From contig CADASP010000008.1 in NCBI GenBank assembly GCA_902790625.1, forward strand, positions 62,001 through 126,000: 64,000 nucleotides of DNA, written 5' to 3'. This DNA comes from an uncultured Prevotellaceae bacterium. GTDB taxonomy: Bacteria > Bacteroidota > Bacteroidia > Bacteroidales > Bacteroidaceae. The notes below the pieces were generated by a model. The model made no database searches, was not told the origin of the DNA, and worked only from the letters and a program-made list of their open reading frames with translations. Positions 26,998-34,962 of the stretch are shown one piece after another. Position 1 is the first letter of the stretch, and each line of letters opens with the position of its first letter. A program made the position numbers and the translations under genes.

Positions 26998-27924
26998 ATG
27001 AAAAAGAATTTCTACTTTGTTTTCGCCCTCTTGTGCGCAGTGGTGCAAGGGGCATTGGCTCAGAACGATGCCATCGTATGGGACTTCGAGGACAAGGCTC
27101 AGCTCGAAGACTGGAAGCTTGTTGACAAAAACGAAGACGGCTTCAACTGGGAGTATTTCAGCAACGAAGGACGTGATTCTGGCAGGATGACGACTCATTC
27201 GGGCGATGGCATCATGATGTCGGAAAGTTATGACTATGAAGAATTCAGTCCGCTGTCACCCGACAACTGGCTCATCTCCCCAGAGGTCACCCTCGGCGGC
27301 ACTCTGTCGTTTTGGGCTTGCGGACAAGATCAGACCTACTGCCATGAAATCTTTGCCGTCTATGTCTGTGTGGATGATGAGACGAATGTTGAAGGCAGTG
27401 TGGAGGTGGACGGCCACCATTTCCTAAAGGTGGGCTCCGACATTACCGCTACTAAAGATATGACAAACTATGCATTTGGTCTGAAGGATTACCAAGGGAA
27501 AATTGGCCGCTTTGCCATCCGCCACTATAAAGTCACGGATGAGTTCATACTCAACATCGACGACATAGAACTCGACATCAACACGGAGTATATTCCTGAT
27601 CCCACCACGCCAACCAACCTAAAGGTTGCCCAAGCAGCCACTACTGCCGATGTGACATGGGATGGTGCTGAAGGTGACAAATGGAACTTGCGCTACAGGG
27701 TAATTAATCCTAACGAAAAAATAAATTTATTATGGGACCTCACGATTGATAATTATGAGTCTCTAGTTGCAGAATGGACTATTGAAGACAGAGATGGTGA
27801 CGGTAATAATTGGGAATTAGCTTATAGTGATTTCGACTCCAACGAATATGGTGACGAGGAGGATGTTTGCTTTTCCTCTTCTAGTTGGAGTATTAAGACA
27901 GGCTCACTTACCGCTGCATCCTGA
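26998..27924 (+). CDS. Choice-of-anchor-J / cleaved-adhesin protein, 3'-truncated
   Basis: The signal peptide (MKKNFYFVFALLCAVVQGALAQ) is followed by a cleaved-adhesin domain (residues 25-200: WDFEDKAQLEDWKLVDKNED, LSPDNWLISPEVTLGGTLSF), an FnIII-like linker (PTTPTNLKVAQAATTADVTW) and the start of a second adhesin domain (LLWDLTIDNYESLVAEWTIE). The frame then ends in SIKTGSLTAAS, where sequence switches to an IS1380-type transposase. Intact relatives are much longer and end in a secretion tail, so this 308-residue product lacks its surface-anchoring end. It would reach the periplasm but is probably non-functional at the surface. Confidence 0.8.
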   Translation: MKKNFYFVFALLCAVVQGALAQNDAIVWDFEDKAQLEDWKLVDKNEDGFNWEYFSNEGRDSGRMTTHSGDGIMMSESYDYEEFSPLSPDNWLISPEVTLGGTLSFWACGQDQTYCHEIFAVYVCVDDETNVEGSVEVDGHHFLKVGSDITATKDMTNYAFGLKDYQGKIGRFAIRHYKVTDEFILNIDDIELDINTEYIPDPTTPTNLKVAQAATTADVTWDGAEGDKWNLRYRVINPNEKINLLWDLTIDNYESLVAEWTIEDRDGDGNNWELAYSDFDSNEYGDEEDVCFSSSSWSIKTGSLTAAS

Positions 27925-28286
27925 CCAACGACCATACCTCAACCAACCGCGAGATTGTGGAGTTCTACAACCTCAGAGGTGGAAAGGAACGGATCTTTGA
28001 CGACATGAACAACGGCTTCGGATGGGCAAGGCTACCCAAGTCCTTTATGGCAGAGAACACCGTGTTCCTGCTGCTGACAGCAATCATACGCAACTTCTAC
28101 AAGTTCCTCATGGGCAGGCTTGACACGAAAGCCTTCGGACTGAAGAAGACAAGCCGCATCAAAGCCTTTGTTTTCAAGTTCATCAGCGTGCCTGCCAAAT
28201 GGATAAGGACGGCCAGACACTATGAACTGAACATCTATACTCACAACCACTCATATCAGAAACCTTTTGCACTCGCTGACGGCTGA
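27903..28286 (+). pseudogene. IS1380-type transposase, C-terminal remnant
   Basis: From 27903 the frame reads LTYRCILTNDHTSTNREIVE, FYNLRGGKERIFDDMNNGFG, PKSFMAENTVFLLLTAIIRN and FYKFLMG, which I recognise as the C-terminal end of IS1380-family transposases (the YREK-like region). The catalytic DDE N-terminal portion is absent. It is joined directly to the truncated adhesin gene. The ATG at 27957 is internal and not a real start. 28287-28461 may hold the IS right end; I could not locate a matching left end. Confidence 0.75.
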
Positions 28287-28461
28287 GAATTCAACTTCGA
28301 GGGTTATCGACAGCATAAAGCCCCTGCAATGCTTAACGGGGTAAGGGGAAATTGGTCACAAACATCACAAATCATCAACGCTAATGGACAAATAATTGCC
28401 AAATGGAGGGGCTGATAGAAAAATTTAGCATCCAAAACTATTAGTTGCGAATTTTAGGTTC

Positions 28462-28947
28462 TTAAAGAAACGAGTATTGTATCAATACTTCTTCTGGCAT
28501 AGCTCGTAATTCGATAGCCACTTCTTCTACATCAAGAGCATCTCTTACATCTTCCCATGTTACCTGCTTAATTTCACGGTTCTTAAACTGATGATATAGG
28601 AAGTCCTTAGAAACTAAAGCATTATTGTAAGCCTCCTTTTCACGGTCTATAAGTTCATCACACATGACATAGAACCACATATACAACGTTGCTAATGTTT
28701 GGTTCCAATATTCTTCGTCATCCTTGTCATAGGTGTCTAATGGAAAACAGATTAAACTTTGTCGCACATAATCCAAGAATTCTTTCCAGAGCTTAGCCCC
28801 ATCTTCTGTAAATGTGGGAACTAGAACCATCTTTTCTCGCAAGTATTTGATATCTTCAATGCGCTTGTTCTTGAAGGACCGAAGTACAGGAAATTCCTTT
28901 TCATATAATTCTGAGGAAAGAGTAGTATTTTGCCCCTTACAGCACAT
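28462..28947 (-). CDS. Hypothetical protein in AT-rich island
   Basis: This is a 161-residue, highly charged, soluble protein with no family I recognise. It is helix-rich (RSFKNKRIEDIKYLREKMVL, DVEEVAIELRAMPEEVLIQY) and has a Trp/Tyr/Met cluster (LATLYMWFYVMCDELIDREK). Codon use is AT-rich, unlike the core genes. The predicted start overlaps the start of the divergent small gene at 28946 by two bases, so one or both N-termini may have been truncated at a recombination junction. The first residues (MCCKGQN) look unlike a normal start. No mobile or toxin motif is visible. Confidence 0.55.
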   Translation of the reverse strand: MCCKGQNTTLSSELYEKEFPVLRSFKNKRIEDIKYLREKMVLVPTFTEDGAKLWKEFLDYVRQSLICFPLDTYDKDDEEYWNQTLATLYMWFYVMCDELIDREKEAYNNALVSKDFLYHQFKNREIKQVTWEDVRDALDVEEVAIELRAMPEEVLIQYSFL

Positions 28948-29167
28948 GAATGGCCATAAGAAAAATACTAGATATAATACTCGGAAGAATAACGTTGAAT
29001 ATGTTACAGAGTTGGCAATGGTGATGTCGTGGAAATCGTGTCACTATTATGAAAAGAATGAGGAGTTGATGGTTATGTATAGTAACTTATACCACGATGT
29101 GGATGTATGGTGTATGAACAATCTAAAAGATGATGATTTGACATACTACATACAGACGACAGACTAA
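28946..29167 (+). CDS. Small hypothetical protein, head-to-head with the preceding gene
   Basis: The 73-residue product has a basic N-terminus (MNGHKKNTRYNTRKN) and an orderly acidic/aromatic body (VTELAMVMSWKSCHYYEKNE, NLYHDVDVWCMNNLKDDDLT) that looks like genuine coding sequence, not random AT-rich readthrough. I recall no named family. The body may be the surviving C-terminus of a larger element-borne gene, because the frame stays open upstream of the ATG through the opposite-strand gene. Confidence 0.5.
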   Translation: MNGHKKNTRYNTRKNNVEYVTELAMVMSWKSCHYYEKNEELMVMYSNLYHDVDVWCMNNLKDDDLTYYIQTTD

Positions 29168-29242
29168 CTTCCAAAATAGTAAATTGTTTATTACTGGCTA
29201 TTAGTTGCTACAACTAATAGCCAATATTTGTAGGCAAATAAT

Positions 29243-29848
29243 TTACGGGTTATAATCAGGAGGGTAGTCCTTATTTGCTGTTTTAGCATAGTTATCCATG
29301 AGGGCATACAAATATGGATGAAACCAAATATGTATAGGTTGGCCATTTCCGTAAATGCCCTGGTTTTTACAAGTATTATATTTAGTTTCCCAGCGTAGTT
29401 TAAGTGATTCACTTTCTGCAAAATCAACCGCATTAGAATACAACATATTGGTAGATGGTATTATGCGCTCATTTGCATATCCAGTCGATACACTCTGATA
29501 ATTATATATTTCCATGAGTTGTTTTAATCTATCATCAGATAGAGTGAGAAGAAAACTCTTAGCACCGTCCAACTCTTTTTTCTTTTCCAGGCTGTTTTGT
29601 CTTTCTTCTTCATTATCGTAATACCTGACCATATCCCTACGGCCTTTCCAGATAACGAATTTCTTTTTACCCCATATTGAAACCTTGCATACTAACAAAA
29701 TTAGTAGGTAGGTCATAATTACCCACCATAAATCATGCGTTGCGAACTTATAGCAAAGCATTGCACCGATCAGTCCCAATAATGAAGGGATTGATGCAAG
29801 CAATTTTGCCATTTCAACAAGCAATTTTACAATATCATTCATAGACAA
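29243..29848 (-). CDS. Small membrane protein with SieB-like layout
   Basis: This 201-residue protein has two N-terminal helices (about residues 16-34, LLASIPSLLGLIGAMLCYKF, and 40-56, LWWVIMTYLLILLVCKVSIW), then a charged cytoplasmic part. That part contains a coiled segment (NEEERQNSLEKKKELDGAKS) and LTLSDDRLKQLMEIYNYQS, followed by a C-terminal domain that differs from the classical family. The TM pair plus 'L(S/T)...L..(F/Y)' helix recalls phage/prophage superinfection-exclusion SieB proteins, but the similarity is architectural and weak. It is AT-rich and isolated, in an accessory island. A plain hypothetical membrane protein is the safe reading. Confidence 0.5.
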   Translation of the reverse strand: MSMNDIVKLLVEMAKLLASIPSLLGLIGAMLCYKFATHDLWWVIMTYLLILLVCKVSIWGKKKFVIWKGRRDMVRYYDNEEERQNSLEKKKELDGAKSFLLTLSDDRLKQLMEIYNYQSVSTGYANERIIPSTNMLYSNAVDFAESESLKLRWETKYNTCKNQGIYGNGQPIHIWFHPYLYALMDNYAKTANKDYPPDYNP

Positions 29849-30014
29849 AGCACAAAGATCTTAATATTGTTACAAGGGCAAAATTGAATTTTAACACTCC
29901 AAAAACGAGTTTTTCAAACATTATTCATAAATTTGCAAACAACTTGCACTTGCTGGTTGACTCTACAAAAAACCTTTTATCTTTTCTGTCTATCTAAAAA
30001 ATGCTTCCGATTTA

Positions 30015-30044
30015 TTGTCGTTTCAAAAAATAAGTGTAACTTTG
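30015..30044 (+). promoter_or_regulatory. Promoter of the surface-protein operon
   Basis: TTG at 30015-30017 and TAACTTTG at 30037-30044 are 19 bp apart, with a leader of about 35 nt before 30086. Confidence 0.65.
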
Positions 30045-30085
30045 TACCCAAATTTACATACATCAACACTAAAATCTTTCAAAAC

Positions 30086-31024
30086 ATGAAAACATCACCC
30101 ATCATGAACCTCCTGGCGAGGGCAGCCATGTTGCTGCTGCTCGCTGTGCTCACCTCGGCTACGGCGTGGGCAGACGATTATGGCGCAGACAAACCTACCC
30201 GTCTGAACAGTCCAACTATTATCCGTACAGGCACTCACACTTACACCATTTTCGCGACAAGGACTGATTATAATGGCGGAAGTGTAGATCCTTCAGACCA
30301 GACCATCCACTACATCATCTCCGAAGGCGAAGAGCGTACCCAAAACGGCCCGTCTGCAGATATAGAGGAAGTTTATGGAAACATCGTTTACTGGGCTACA
30401 GACAACGATGAGCCACATGGCGAGTCTGAGCGTGTAACCGAAACATATTTTGTGCCCACCGTCACCATCACTGATGCAGGCTGGGCAACCTACTACACCG
30501 ACTTAGCTCTTGACTTCTCTAAGCTCAGCAATAATTTCAAGGCATACATCGCCACCTACGATGGCGCAACGGAATCGGTGAAGCTGTCAGAGGTGAGCGA
30601 GGTGCCCTACGGCACTGGCGTAGTGCTGAAGGGAAAGCCCGGAGAGTACGAGGTGGAAATGATTGCCAGCTCAGAGACGGAAAGGGGTGACCTCACGGGT
30701 TCTACCACCAAGGACTTTGAGTACGATGCGAATGCAGCCTACGATTATTACATGCTGGGCTGGAACGACCAAACCAGGATGGTTCAGTTCATGCTGCTCA
30801 ACAGCGGCACCATCGCAAAAGGCAAGGCATACCTGCCTGTTCCCAAGGCTGACGGTCAGACCCGCGCCCTGACAGTTGTGCTTGAAGGCGAAAGTGCTGC
30901 CGGCATCCAGAGCGTAGACGAGCTGAAGACAGACGATGATGCCGTCTACAGCCTCAGCGGCCAGCGCGTCAGCAACCCATCTCGCGGCCTGTTCATTGTT
31001 AAGGGAAAGAAAGTCATCAAATAA
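30086..31024 (+). CDS. Exported protein with C-terminal secretion-type tail
   Basis: This 312-residue protein has a signal peptide (MNLLARAAMLLLLAVLTSATAWA) and a variable extracellular body. It ends VYSLSGQRVSNPSRGLFIVK then GKKVIK, the SG.RV...GL(F/Y)IV.GKK tail seen on many Prevotella surface proteins and taken as a type IX-like sorting signal. The C-terminal half (from about 130: VTITDAGWATYYTDLALDFS) resembles a beta-sandwich common in Prevotella exported proteins. The remaining body gives no function. It is followed within 20 bp by a 59-residue peptide gene, probably in one transcript. Confidence 0.75.
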   Translation: MKTSPIMNLLARAAMLLLLAVLTSATAWADDYGADKPTRLNSPTIIRTGTHTYTIFATRTDYNGGSVDPSDQTIHYIISEGEERTQNGPSADIEEVYGNIVYWATDNDEPHGESERVTETYFVPTVTITDAGWATYYTDLALDFSKLSNNFKAYIATYDGATESVKLSEVSEVPYGTGVVLKGKPGEYEVEMIASSETERGDLTGSTTKDFEYDANAAYDYYMLGWNDQTRMVQFMLLNSGTIAKGKAYLPVPKADGQTRALTVVLEGESAAGIQSVDELKTDDDAVYSLSGQRVSNPSRGLFIVKGKKVIK

Positions 31025-31043
31025 TATTATGGAGGACGGAAAT

Positions 31044-31223
31044 ATGAAAAAGACATATTTGCACCCGAGAACAATAGTTGTCAACGTAAAGGTAGAAAAC
31101 CTTATGCAAGACCCGGTATCCGGCTTCGACCCCACCCCGAACAATGGCGGCAGTGGTTATCAAGGCGATGGCTCCTGCGCTTTGGGCCGTCGCAAGACCG
31201 TATGGGACGACGATGAAGATTAA
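31044..31223 (+). CDS. Small peptide (59 aa) downstream of the surface protein
   Basis: The product runs MKKTYLHPRTIVVNVKVENL, a leader-like N-terminus, then a Gly/Asn/Ser-rich part (SGFDPTPNNGGSGYQGDGS) and an acidic end (KTVWDDDED). An AGGA-type ribosome site (GGAGGACGG, 31031-31039) precedes the ATG at 31044; an alternative ATG at 31029 would precede that site. Short proteins starting MKKTY..P...VV.V are frequent and unnamed in Bacteroidales, often near exported proteins. No modification enzyme or peptidase transporter is in the immediate neighbourhood. Confidence 0.65.
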   Translation: MKKTYLHPRTIVVNVKVENLMQDPVSGFDPTPNNGGSGYQGDGSCALGRRKTVWDDDED

Positions 31224-31224
31224 T

Positions 31225-31299
31225 ATGAATATTCAATTTCCTCAGCTTTCGTACCGAGGAAAAGACGACGAACTCGATGACGAAGACGAGGTGTGGTAG
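31225..31299 (+). CDS. Tiny peptide (24 aa) with acidic tail
   Basis: MNIQFPQLSYRGKDDELDDE then DEVW forms a complete 24-codon frame with its ATG immediately after the preceding gene's TAA stop. Its Trp plus Asp/Glu tail echoes the WDDDED end of the preceding peptide. It is too short for database-style recognition; it could be a real peptide, a degenerate duplicate, or chance. Confidence 0.35.
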   Translation: MNIQFPQLSYRGKDDELDDEDEVW

Positions 31300-31582
31300 A
31301 CCCTTTTGAGTTAGGAGTTAGGAGTTAGGAGTTAGGAGTAAGGGTACGCCGTCGGCGTACCCTTTAACCCTTTAACCTTTTAGTCGCCTTCGGCGAGAAG
31401 GTTTAGCTCGACGGCCGAAGGGAAAGTCAAATCTTTCAAATCATTCAAATCTTTCAAAATCTTTATTTGTCAAATTTGTGAGATTTGTGAGATTTCTGCC
31501 CCGACAGGGGCACTCCTCCTTTTTAACACGAATTACCACGAATTACTCATTAATTGCTGCGCGTAGCAAATTATATGATTAA
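31300..31582. repeat. Low-complexity gap: GAGTTAG and CCCTTTAA tandem repeats
   Basis: GAGTTAG is repeated four times at about 31309-31339. Tandem ACCCTTTAA units follow at 31359-31379 and CAAATCTTT / CAAATCATT units at 31428-31460. GTACGCCGTCGGCGTAC (31345-31361) is a perfect palindrome apart from its central base. No gene was seen. Confidence 0.7.
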
Positions 31583-32059
31583 TTACAAGTATTTTATCTT
31601 TCCGACAGAAGTTGAAGTTTTTCCGCTTCCAGCACTACTTACTACAAGACAGTTATCCTCCAGTTTGACGATGGACTCCCTTTGCTGTTGATCCAAAGGA
31701 TATTTCAGCAGTGTGTCAAAATATGTCTTATTCCTTTCAAGTTCCTCCTGTACGAACTTGACATTGTGAGTTTGTGGGATGTCAGAGAAACCACGCTCCA
31801 GTTCTCGCTTATACTTGTCAATGGTTGACAGCGATTCTGGAACCACTTTATTAACATAAGTCTGAAATTCGTATATTAGGAAAGGTTTTGTTGCTTCTAT
31901 GAAGTCAATACCATCTACACATGACATAAACTCTGAATGAGCAAAATAATGGTCATCAGGCATGAAGAAAGAAACTCGCCCTAAAAATGTGTCCACCAGA
32001 TCAAACCATGAAATAAAATTCTCAATAAACTCCCTATTGTCCGAGCTCAATATCTGCAT
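31583..32059 (-). pseudogene. UvrD-type helicase, N-terminal stub
   Basis: The 159-residue frame from MQILSSDNREFIENF ends with FVQEELERNKTYFDTLLKYP, LDQQQRESIVKLEDNCLVV, then SSAGSGKTSTSVGKIKYL, the Q-motif and Walker A of a superfamily 1 helicase, and stops just after it. All later helicase motifs are missing, and the following bases are low-complexity repeats. Upstream of the Met, sequence enters a GTCGTTCCGACCTGCGGATAATAGG repeat fragment. Both ends are therefore cut by repeats. The intact family (helicase IV/UvrD-like with an N-terminal region) acts in DNA repair or defence; this stub cannot. Confidence 0.7.
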
Positions 32060-32173
32060 GTCGTTCCGACCTGCGGATAATAGGTACGGGGGTGATAACA
32101 ACGCTGAAAGGCTATGGGTAGGCGAGCGTAGCTCGGGAATAGGGGGCGCCCGTACTCATGAGCGACCACCATC
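32060..32173. repeat. Fragment of the three-hairpin repeat plus repeat-rich spacer
   Basis: GTCGTTCCGACCTGCGGATA at about 32061 continues ATAGGT and matches the reverse complement of part of the 26572 copy. No coding sequence was recognised. Confidence 0.6.
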
Positions 32174-32292
32174 TGAATAGACGGGCGACCCCTTCAGGGT
32201 CGATATACCGCCTGTTGCCATATCCGCAGGTCGTTCCGACCTACGGATATTGAGAGTGGACGCTTTCAGCGTCCTTGTCACCTGATTGCGGA
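32174..32292. repeat. Three-hairpin dispersed repeat, copy 2
   Basis: Order of motifs equals copy 1 at 26572: TGAATAGACGGGCGACCCCT, GTCGTTCCGACCTACGG, GACGCTTTCAGCGTC and GATTGCGGAATATAAT. Same orientation as copy 1; together they bracket the accessory island. Confidence 0.85.
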
Positions 32293-32389
32293 ATATAATT
32301 TTTTTGATCATTTACTCTGCGCGAGGACCAACCATAAAATTAAAATATATTAAAACGGATGCCTCCCAAAAACGGCTAAAGGCCCTCAT

Positions 32390-32750
32390 CTTTCGAAAAT
32401 TTTCCACGAGAAAACTTTTGGCCGAAAATACGCGAGTTTTGAGAGGATTCGGTAAATGGTTGGCTTTCAGTAGGTTGGCCTCGAAAAACCACAAAATCCC
32501 CTTCGCTGGCTGGAAAAAGTCAACGCCGAAAAAAAAATTGGCGTTGCCGTTTTCAGATAGAGCGTGCTTGCGGAAACGGAAAACGGCCCCAAAATCGGCT
32601 AAAATACTGCACAAAACCGCCCTGGCTGTGCAAAATTCGCCTAAAACGTCCTTTTTCTTTCGCCCAAAAATGCTGCACAAACCGCCCGAAGTGTGCATCT
32701 CCCGTTCCAGAATGAAAATTATTTTTGTAAAGAATCATAAAATTTCATTT
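32390..32750. repeat. Diverged copy of the 3.2-kb intergenic repeat
   Basis: Shared blocks with 3160-3400 are GAGAAAACTTTTGG, GAGTTTTGAGAGG, AAAAAGTCAACGCCGAAAA, TTGGCGTTGCCGTTTT and a TGCACAAAACC motif, in the same order and spacing. No stable coding frame is shared, so this is a repeat, not a gene family. It continues to 32954 as gene-free sequence. Confidence 0.7.
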
Positions 32751-32954
32751 CACATCCCTTCACAATTTCTCTCCTGTCTTAAAGGGAAATTAACCATTCG
32801 AACCACACGGTCGACCGAGCGTGGTTACGCTTCGCGTCTTTCAAAAACCAAATAAAACAAGAAAAGGCGTCTGGAATGACCAAACGATGCCACCATTTTT
32901 CAACCGCAGGTCGAAAAAGTTGAGCACTATCTTCGCTATGTCGATTTTTTTTCC

Positions 32955-32962
32955 TACTTTTG
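32955..32962 (+). promoter_or_regulatory. -7 box (TACTTTTG) for the rfbC-ugd operon
   Basis: TACTTTTG lies 52 bp before the rfbC start; no -33 match was seen. Confidence 0.5.
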
Positions 32963-33014
32963 CACCCGAAATGCGAACAGGGCATTGGCGACACGAACGC
33001 CAAGCGATAATGAT

Positions 33015-33560
33015 ATGGAATACAAGCATACAGACATTGAGGAGGTCGTAGTGGTGGAACCCCGCGTGCTGGGCGACTCACGCGGCTATTTCATGGAGAC
33101 ATGGAAACAGCAGGAGTTTGAGGAGCACATCGGGCAAATCAGTTTTGTACAAGAGAACGAGTCGATGTCATCACGCGGTGTGCTGCGCGGGCTGCACTAC
33201 CAGAAAGGTGAGTGGAGCCAAGCTAAGCTGGTGCGTGTGATCAAGGGCACCGTCGTCGACGTGGCCGTCGACATACGCCGCAGCTCGCCAACTTTTGGCC
33301 ACCACGTCATGGTGGAGCTGAGTGGCGACAACAAGCGCCAGCTGTTCATCCCGCGTGGCTTCGCCCATGGGTTCCTGGTGATGAGCGACGAGGCGGTCTT
33401 CACCTATAAAGTAGATAATGTGTACGCCCCCCAGGCCGAAGCTGGCATCCGCTGGGACGACCCACAGTTAGGCATAGAATGGCCCATCGGCAACATGAAA
33501 CTGCTCTTCAGCGAGAAGGACATGAAGCAGCCCCTGCTGAAAGATGCGTGGCTGTTTTGA
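33015..33560 (+). CDS. rfbC: dTDP-4-dehydrorhamnose 3,5-epimerase
   Basis: This 181-residue cupin-fold enzyme shows VLGDSRGYFMETW, SMSSRGVLRGLHYQ (active-site His in GLHYQ), KGTVVDVAVDIRRSSPTFG and IPRGFAHGFLVMSDEAVFTYK (GFAHGF), the family's conserved motifs. It catalyses the third step of dTDP-L-rhamnose synthesis, for surface polysaccharide. I start at 33015 (MEYKHTDIEE) because the sequence upstream gives a non-conserved extension. The rfbA, rfbB and rfbD genes are not in the window. ugd follows after 52 bp, so both sugar-nucleotide enzymes share a transcript. Confidence 0.93.
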   Translation: MEYKHTDIEEVVVVEPRVLGDSRGYFMETWKQQEFEEHIGQISFVQENESMSSRGVLRGLHYQKGEWSQAKLVRVIKGTVVDVAVDIRRSSPTFGHHVMVELSGDNKRQLFIPRGFAHGFLVMSDEAVFTYKVDNVYAPQAEAGIRWDDPQLGIEWPIGNMKLLFSEKDMKQPLLKDAWLF

Positions 33561-33612
33561 GGCGGGCTACGCCCTAAAGTATAATGAATAATGAATAAAT
33601 AATAAAAAATAG

Positions 33613-34932
33613 ATGAATATAGCGATTGTAGGAACCGGCTATGTCGGTTTGGTGTCGGGAACATGCTTCGCCGACACCGGTGTAAACGTGACGTGCGTCG
33701 ATGTGGACGCCGCAAAGATAGAACGCTTGCAGCAGGGACAGATACCTATCTACGAGCCTGGACTTGATGAGCTGGTGAAAAAGAACGTGAACGCAGGACG
33801 ACTGAAGTTCACCACCGACCTGGCTGCCATCCTGAACGAGCAGGACATCGTGTTCAGCGCCGTGGGAACACCCCCCGACGAGGACGGCTCTGCCGACCTG
33901 AAGTATGTGCTGCAAGTGGCCCGCACCATCGGTCAGAACCTGCAAAAATATATCGTGGTAGTGACCAAGTCGACCGTTCCCGTGGGCACGGCCCAGAAGG
34001 TGCACAACGCCATCAGCGAGGAGCTGCAGAAACGTGGCGTGGACATACCCTTCGACGTGGCCTCGAACCCTGAGTTCCTGAAAGAGGGCAACGCCATCAA
34101 GGACTTCATGAGTCCCGACCGCGTGGTGGTGGGCGTCGACAGCGAGAAAGCCAAGAAAGCCCTGTCGCGACTCTACAAGCCCTTCATGATGAACAACTTC
34201 CGCGTCATCTTCATGGACATTCCCTCGGCCGAGATGACGAAATACGCCGCCAACTCCATGCTGGCCACCCGCATCTCGTTTATGAACGACATCGCCAACC
34301 TGTGCGAGCTGGTGGGGGCCGACGTGAACATGGTGCGTGCCGGCATAGGCAGCGACACCCGCATAGGCCGCAAGTTCCTCTACGCCGGATGCGGATATGG
34401 CGGCAGCTGCTTCCCCAAGGACGTGAAGGCGCTCATCAAGACCGCCGACCTGAACGGCTACTCCATGGAGGTGCTGAAGGCTGTGGAGCGCGTGAACGAG
34501 CGCCAGAAGAGCATCCTCTTCGACAAGCTGCTGAAAGCCTTTGGCGGCCAAGAGGGACTGAAAGGCAAGACCATCGCCATGTGGGGACTCTCGTTCAAGC
34601 CCGAGACCGACGACATGCGCGAGTCGACGGCTCTGGTGATGATTGACAAGCTGCTCGACGCCGGTTGCATCATCCGCGCCTACGACCCCATCGCCATGAA
34701 CGAGTGCAAGCGCCGCATCGGCGACAAGGTCATCTACTGCCGCGACATGTACGATGCCGTGCTCGATGCCGATGCCCTGTTGCTGCTCACCGAGTGGAAA
34801 GAGTTCCGTCTGCCCACATGGGGTGTCATCAAGAAGGCCATGCGCAATCCGCTCGTCATCGACGGACGCAACATCTTCGACATCGAGGAGGTGGAGGAGA
34901 ACGGCTTCGAATACCACTGCATTGGCAAGTAG
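33613..34932 (+). CDS. ugd: UDP-glucose 6-dehydrogenase
   Basis: This 439-residue enzyme starts MNIAIVGTGYVGLVSGTCFA (NAD fold) and contains STVPVGTAQ, a FLKEGNAIKDFM motif, a K in AEMTKYAANSMLATRISFMN, and the catalytic-Cys loop GCGYGGSCFPKDVKAL. It oxidises UDP-glucose to UDP-glucuronate for capsule or exopolysaccharide. The length and motif order are typical. It lies in the rfbC transcript and is followed after 75 bp by a DUF4738 gene, with an intervening ATGATAA micro-repeat. Confidence 0.95.
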   Translation: MNIAIVGTGYVGLVSGTCFADTGVNVTCVDVDAAKIERLQQGQIPIYEPGLDELVKKNVNAGRLKFTTDLAAILNEQDIVFSAVGTPPDEDGSADLKYVLQVARTIGQNLQKYIVVVTKSTVPVGTAQKVHNAISEELQKRGVDIPFDVASNPEFLKEGNAIKDFMSPDRVVVGVDSEKAKKALSRLYKPFMMNNFRVIFMDIPSAEMTKYAANSMLATRISFMNDIANLCELVGADVNMVRAGIGSDTRIGRKFLYAGCGYGGSCFPKDVKALIKTADLNGYSMEVLKAVERVNERQKSILFDKLLKAFGGQEGLKGKTIAMWGLSFKPETDDMRESTALVMIDKLLDAGCIIRAYDPIAMNECKRRIGDKVIYCRDMYDAVLDADALLLLTEWKEFRLPTWGVIKKAMRNPLVIDGRNIFDIEEVEENGFEYHCIGK

Positions 34933-34962
34933 GCGGCCAGCGGCCAGCGCGGCCTACGGCCT

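Noticed and set aside
31309..31339. CRISPR-like tandem GAGTTAG repeat
   Set aside because: Seven-base direct repeats without spacers; this is a simple tandem repeat.
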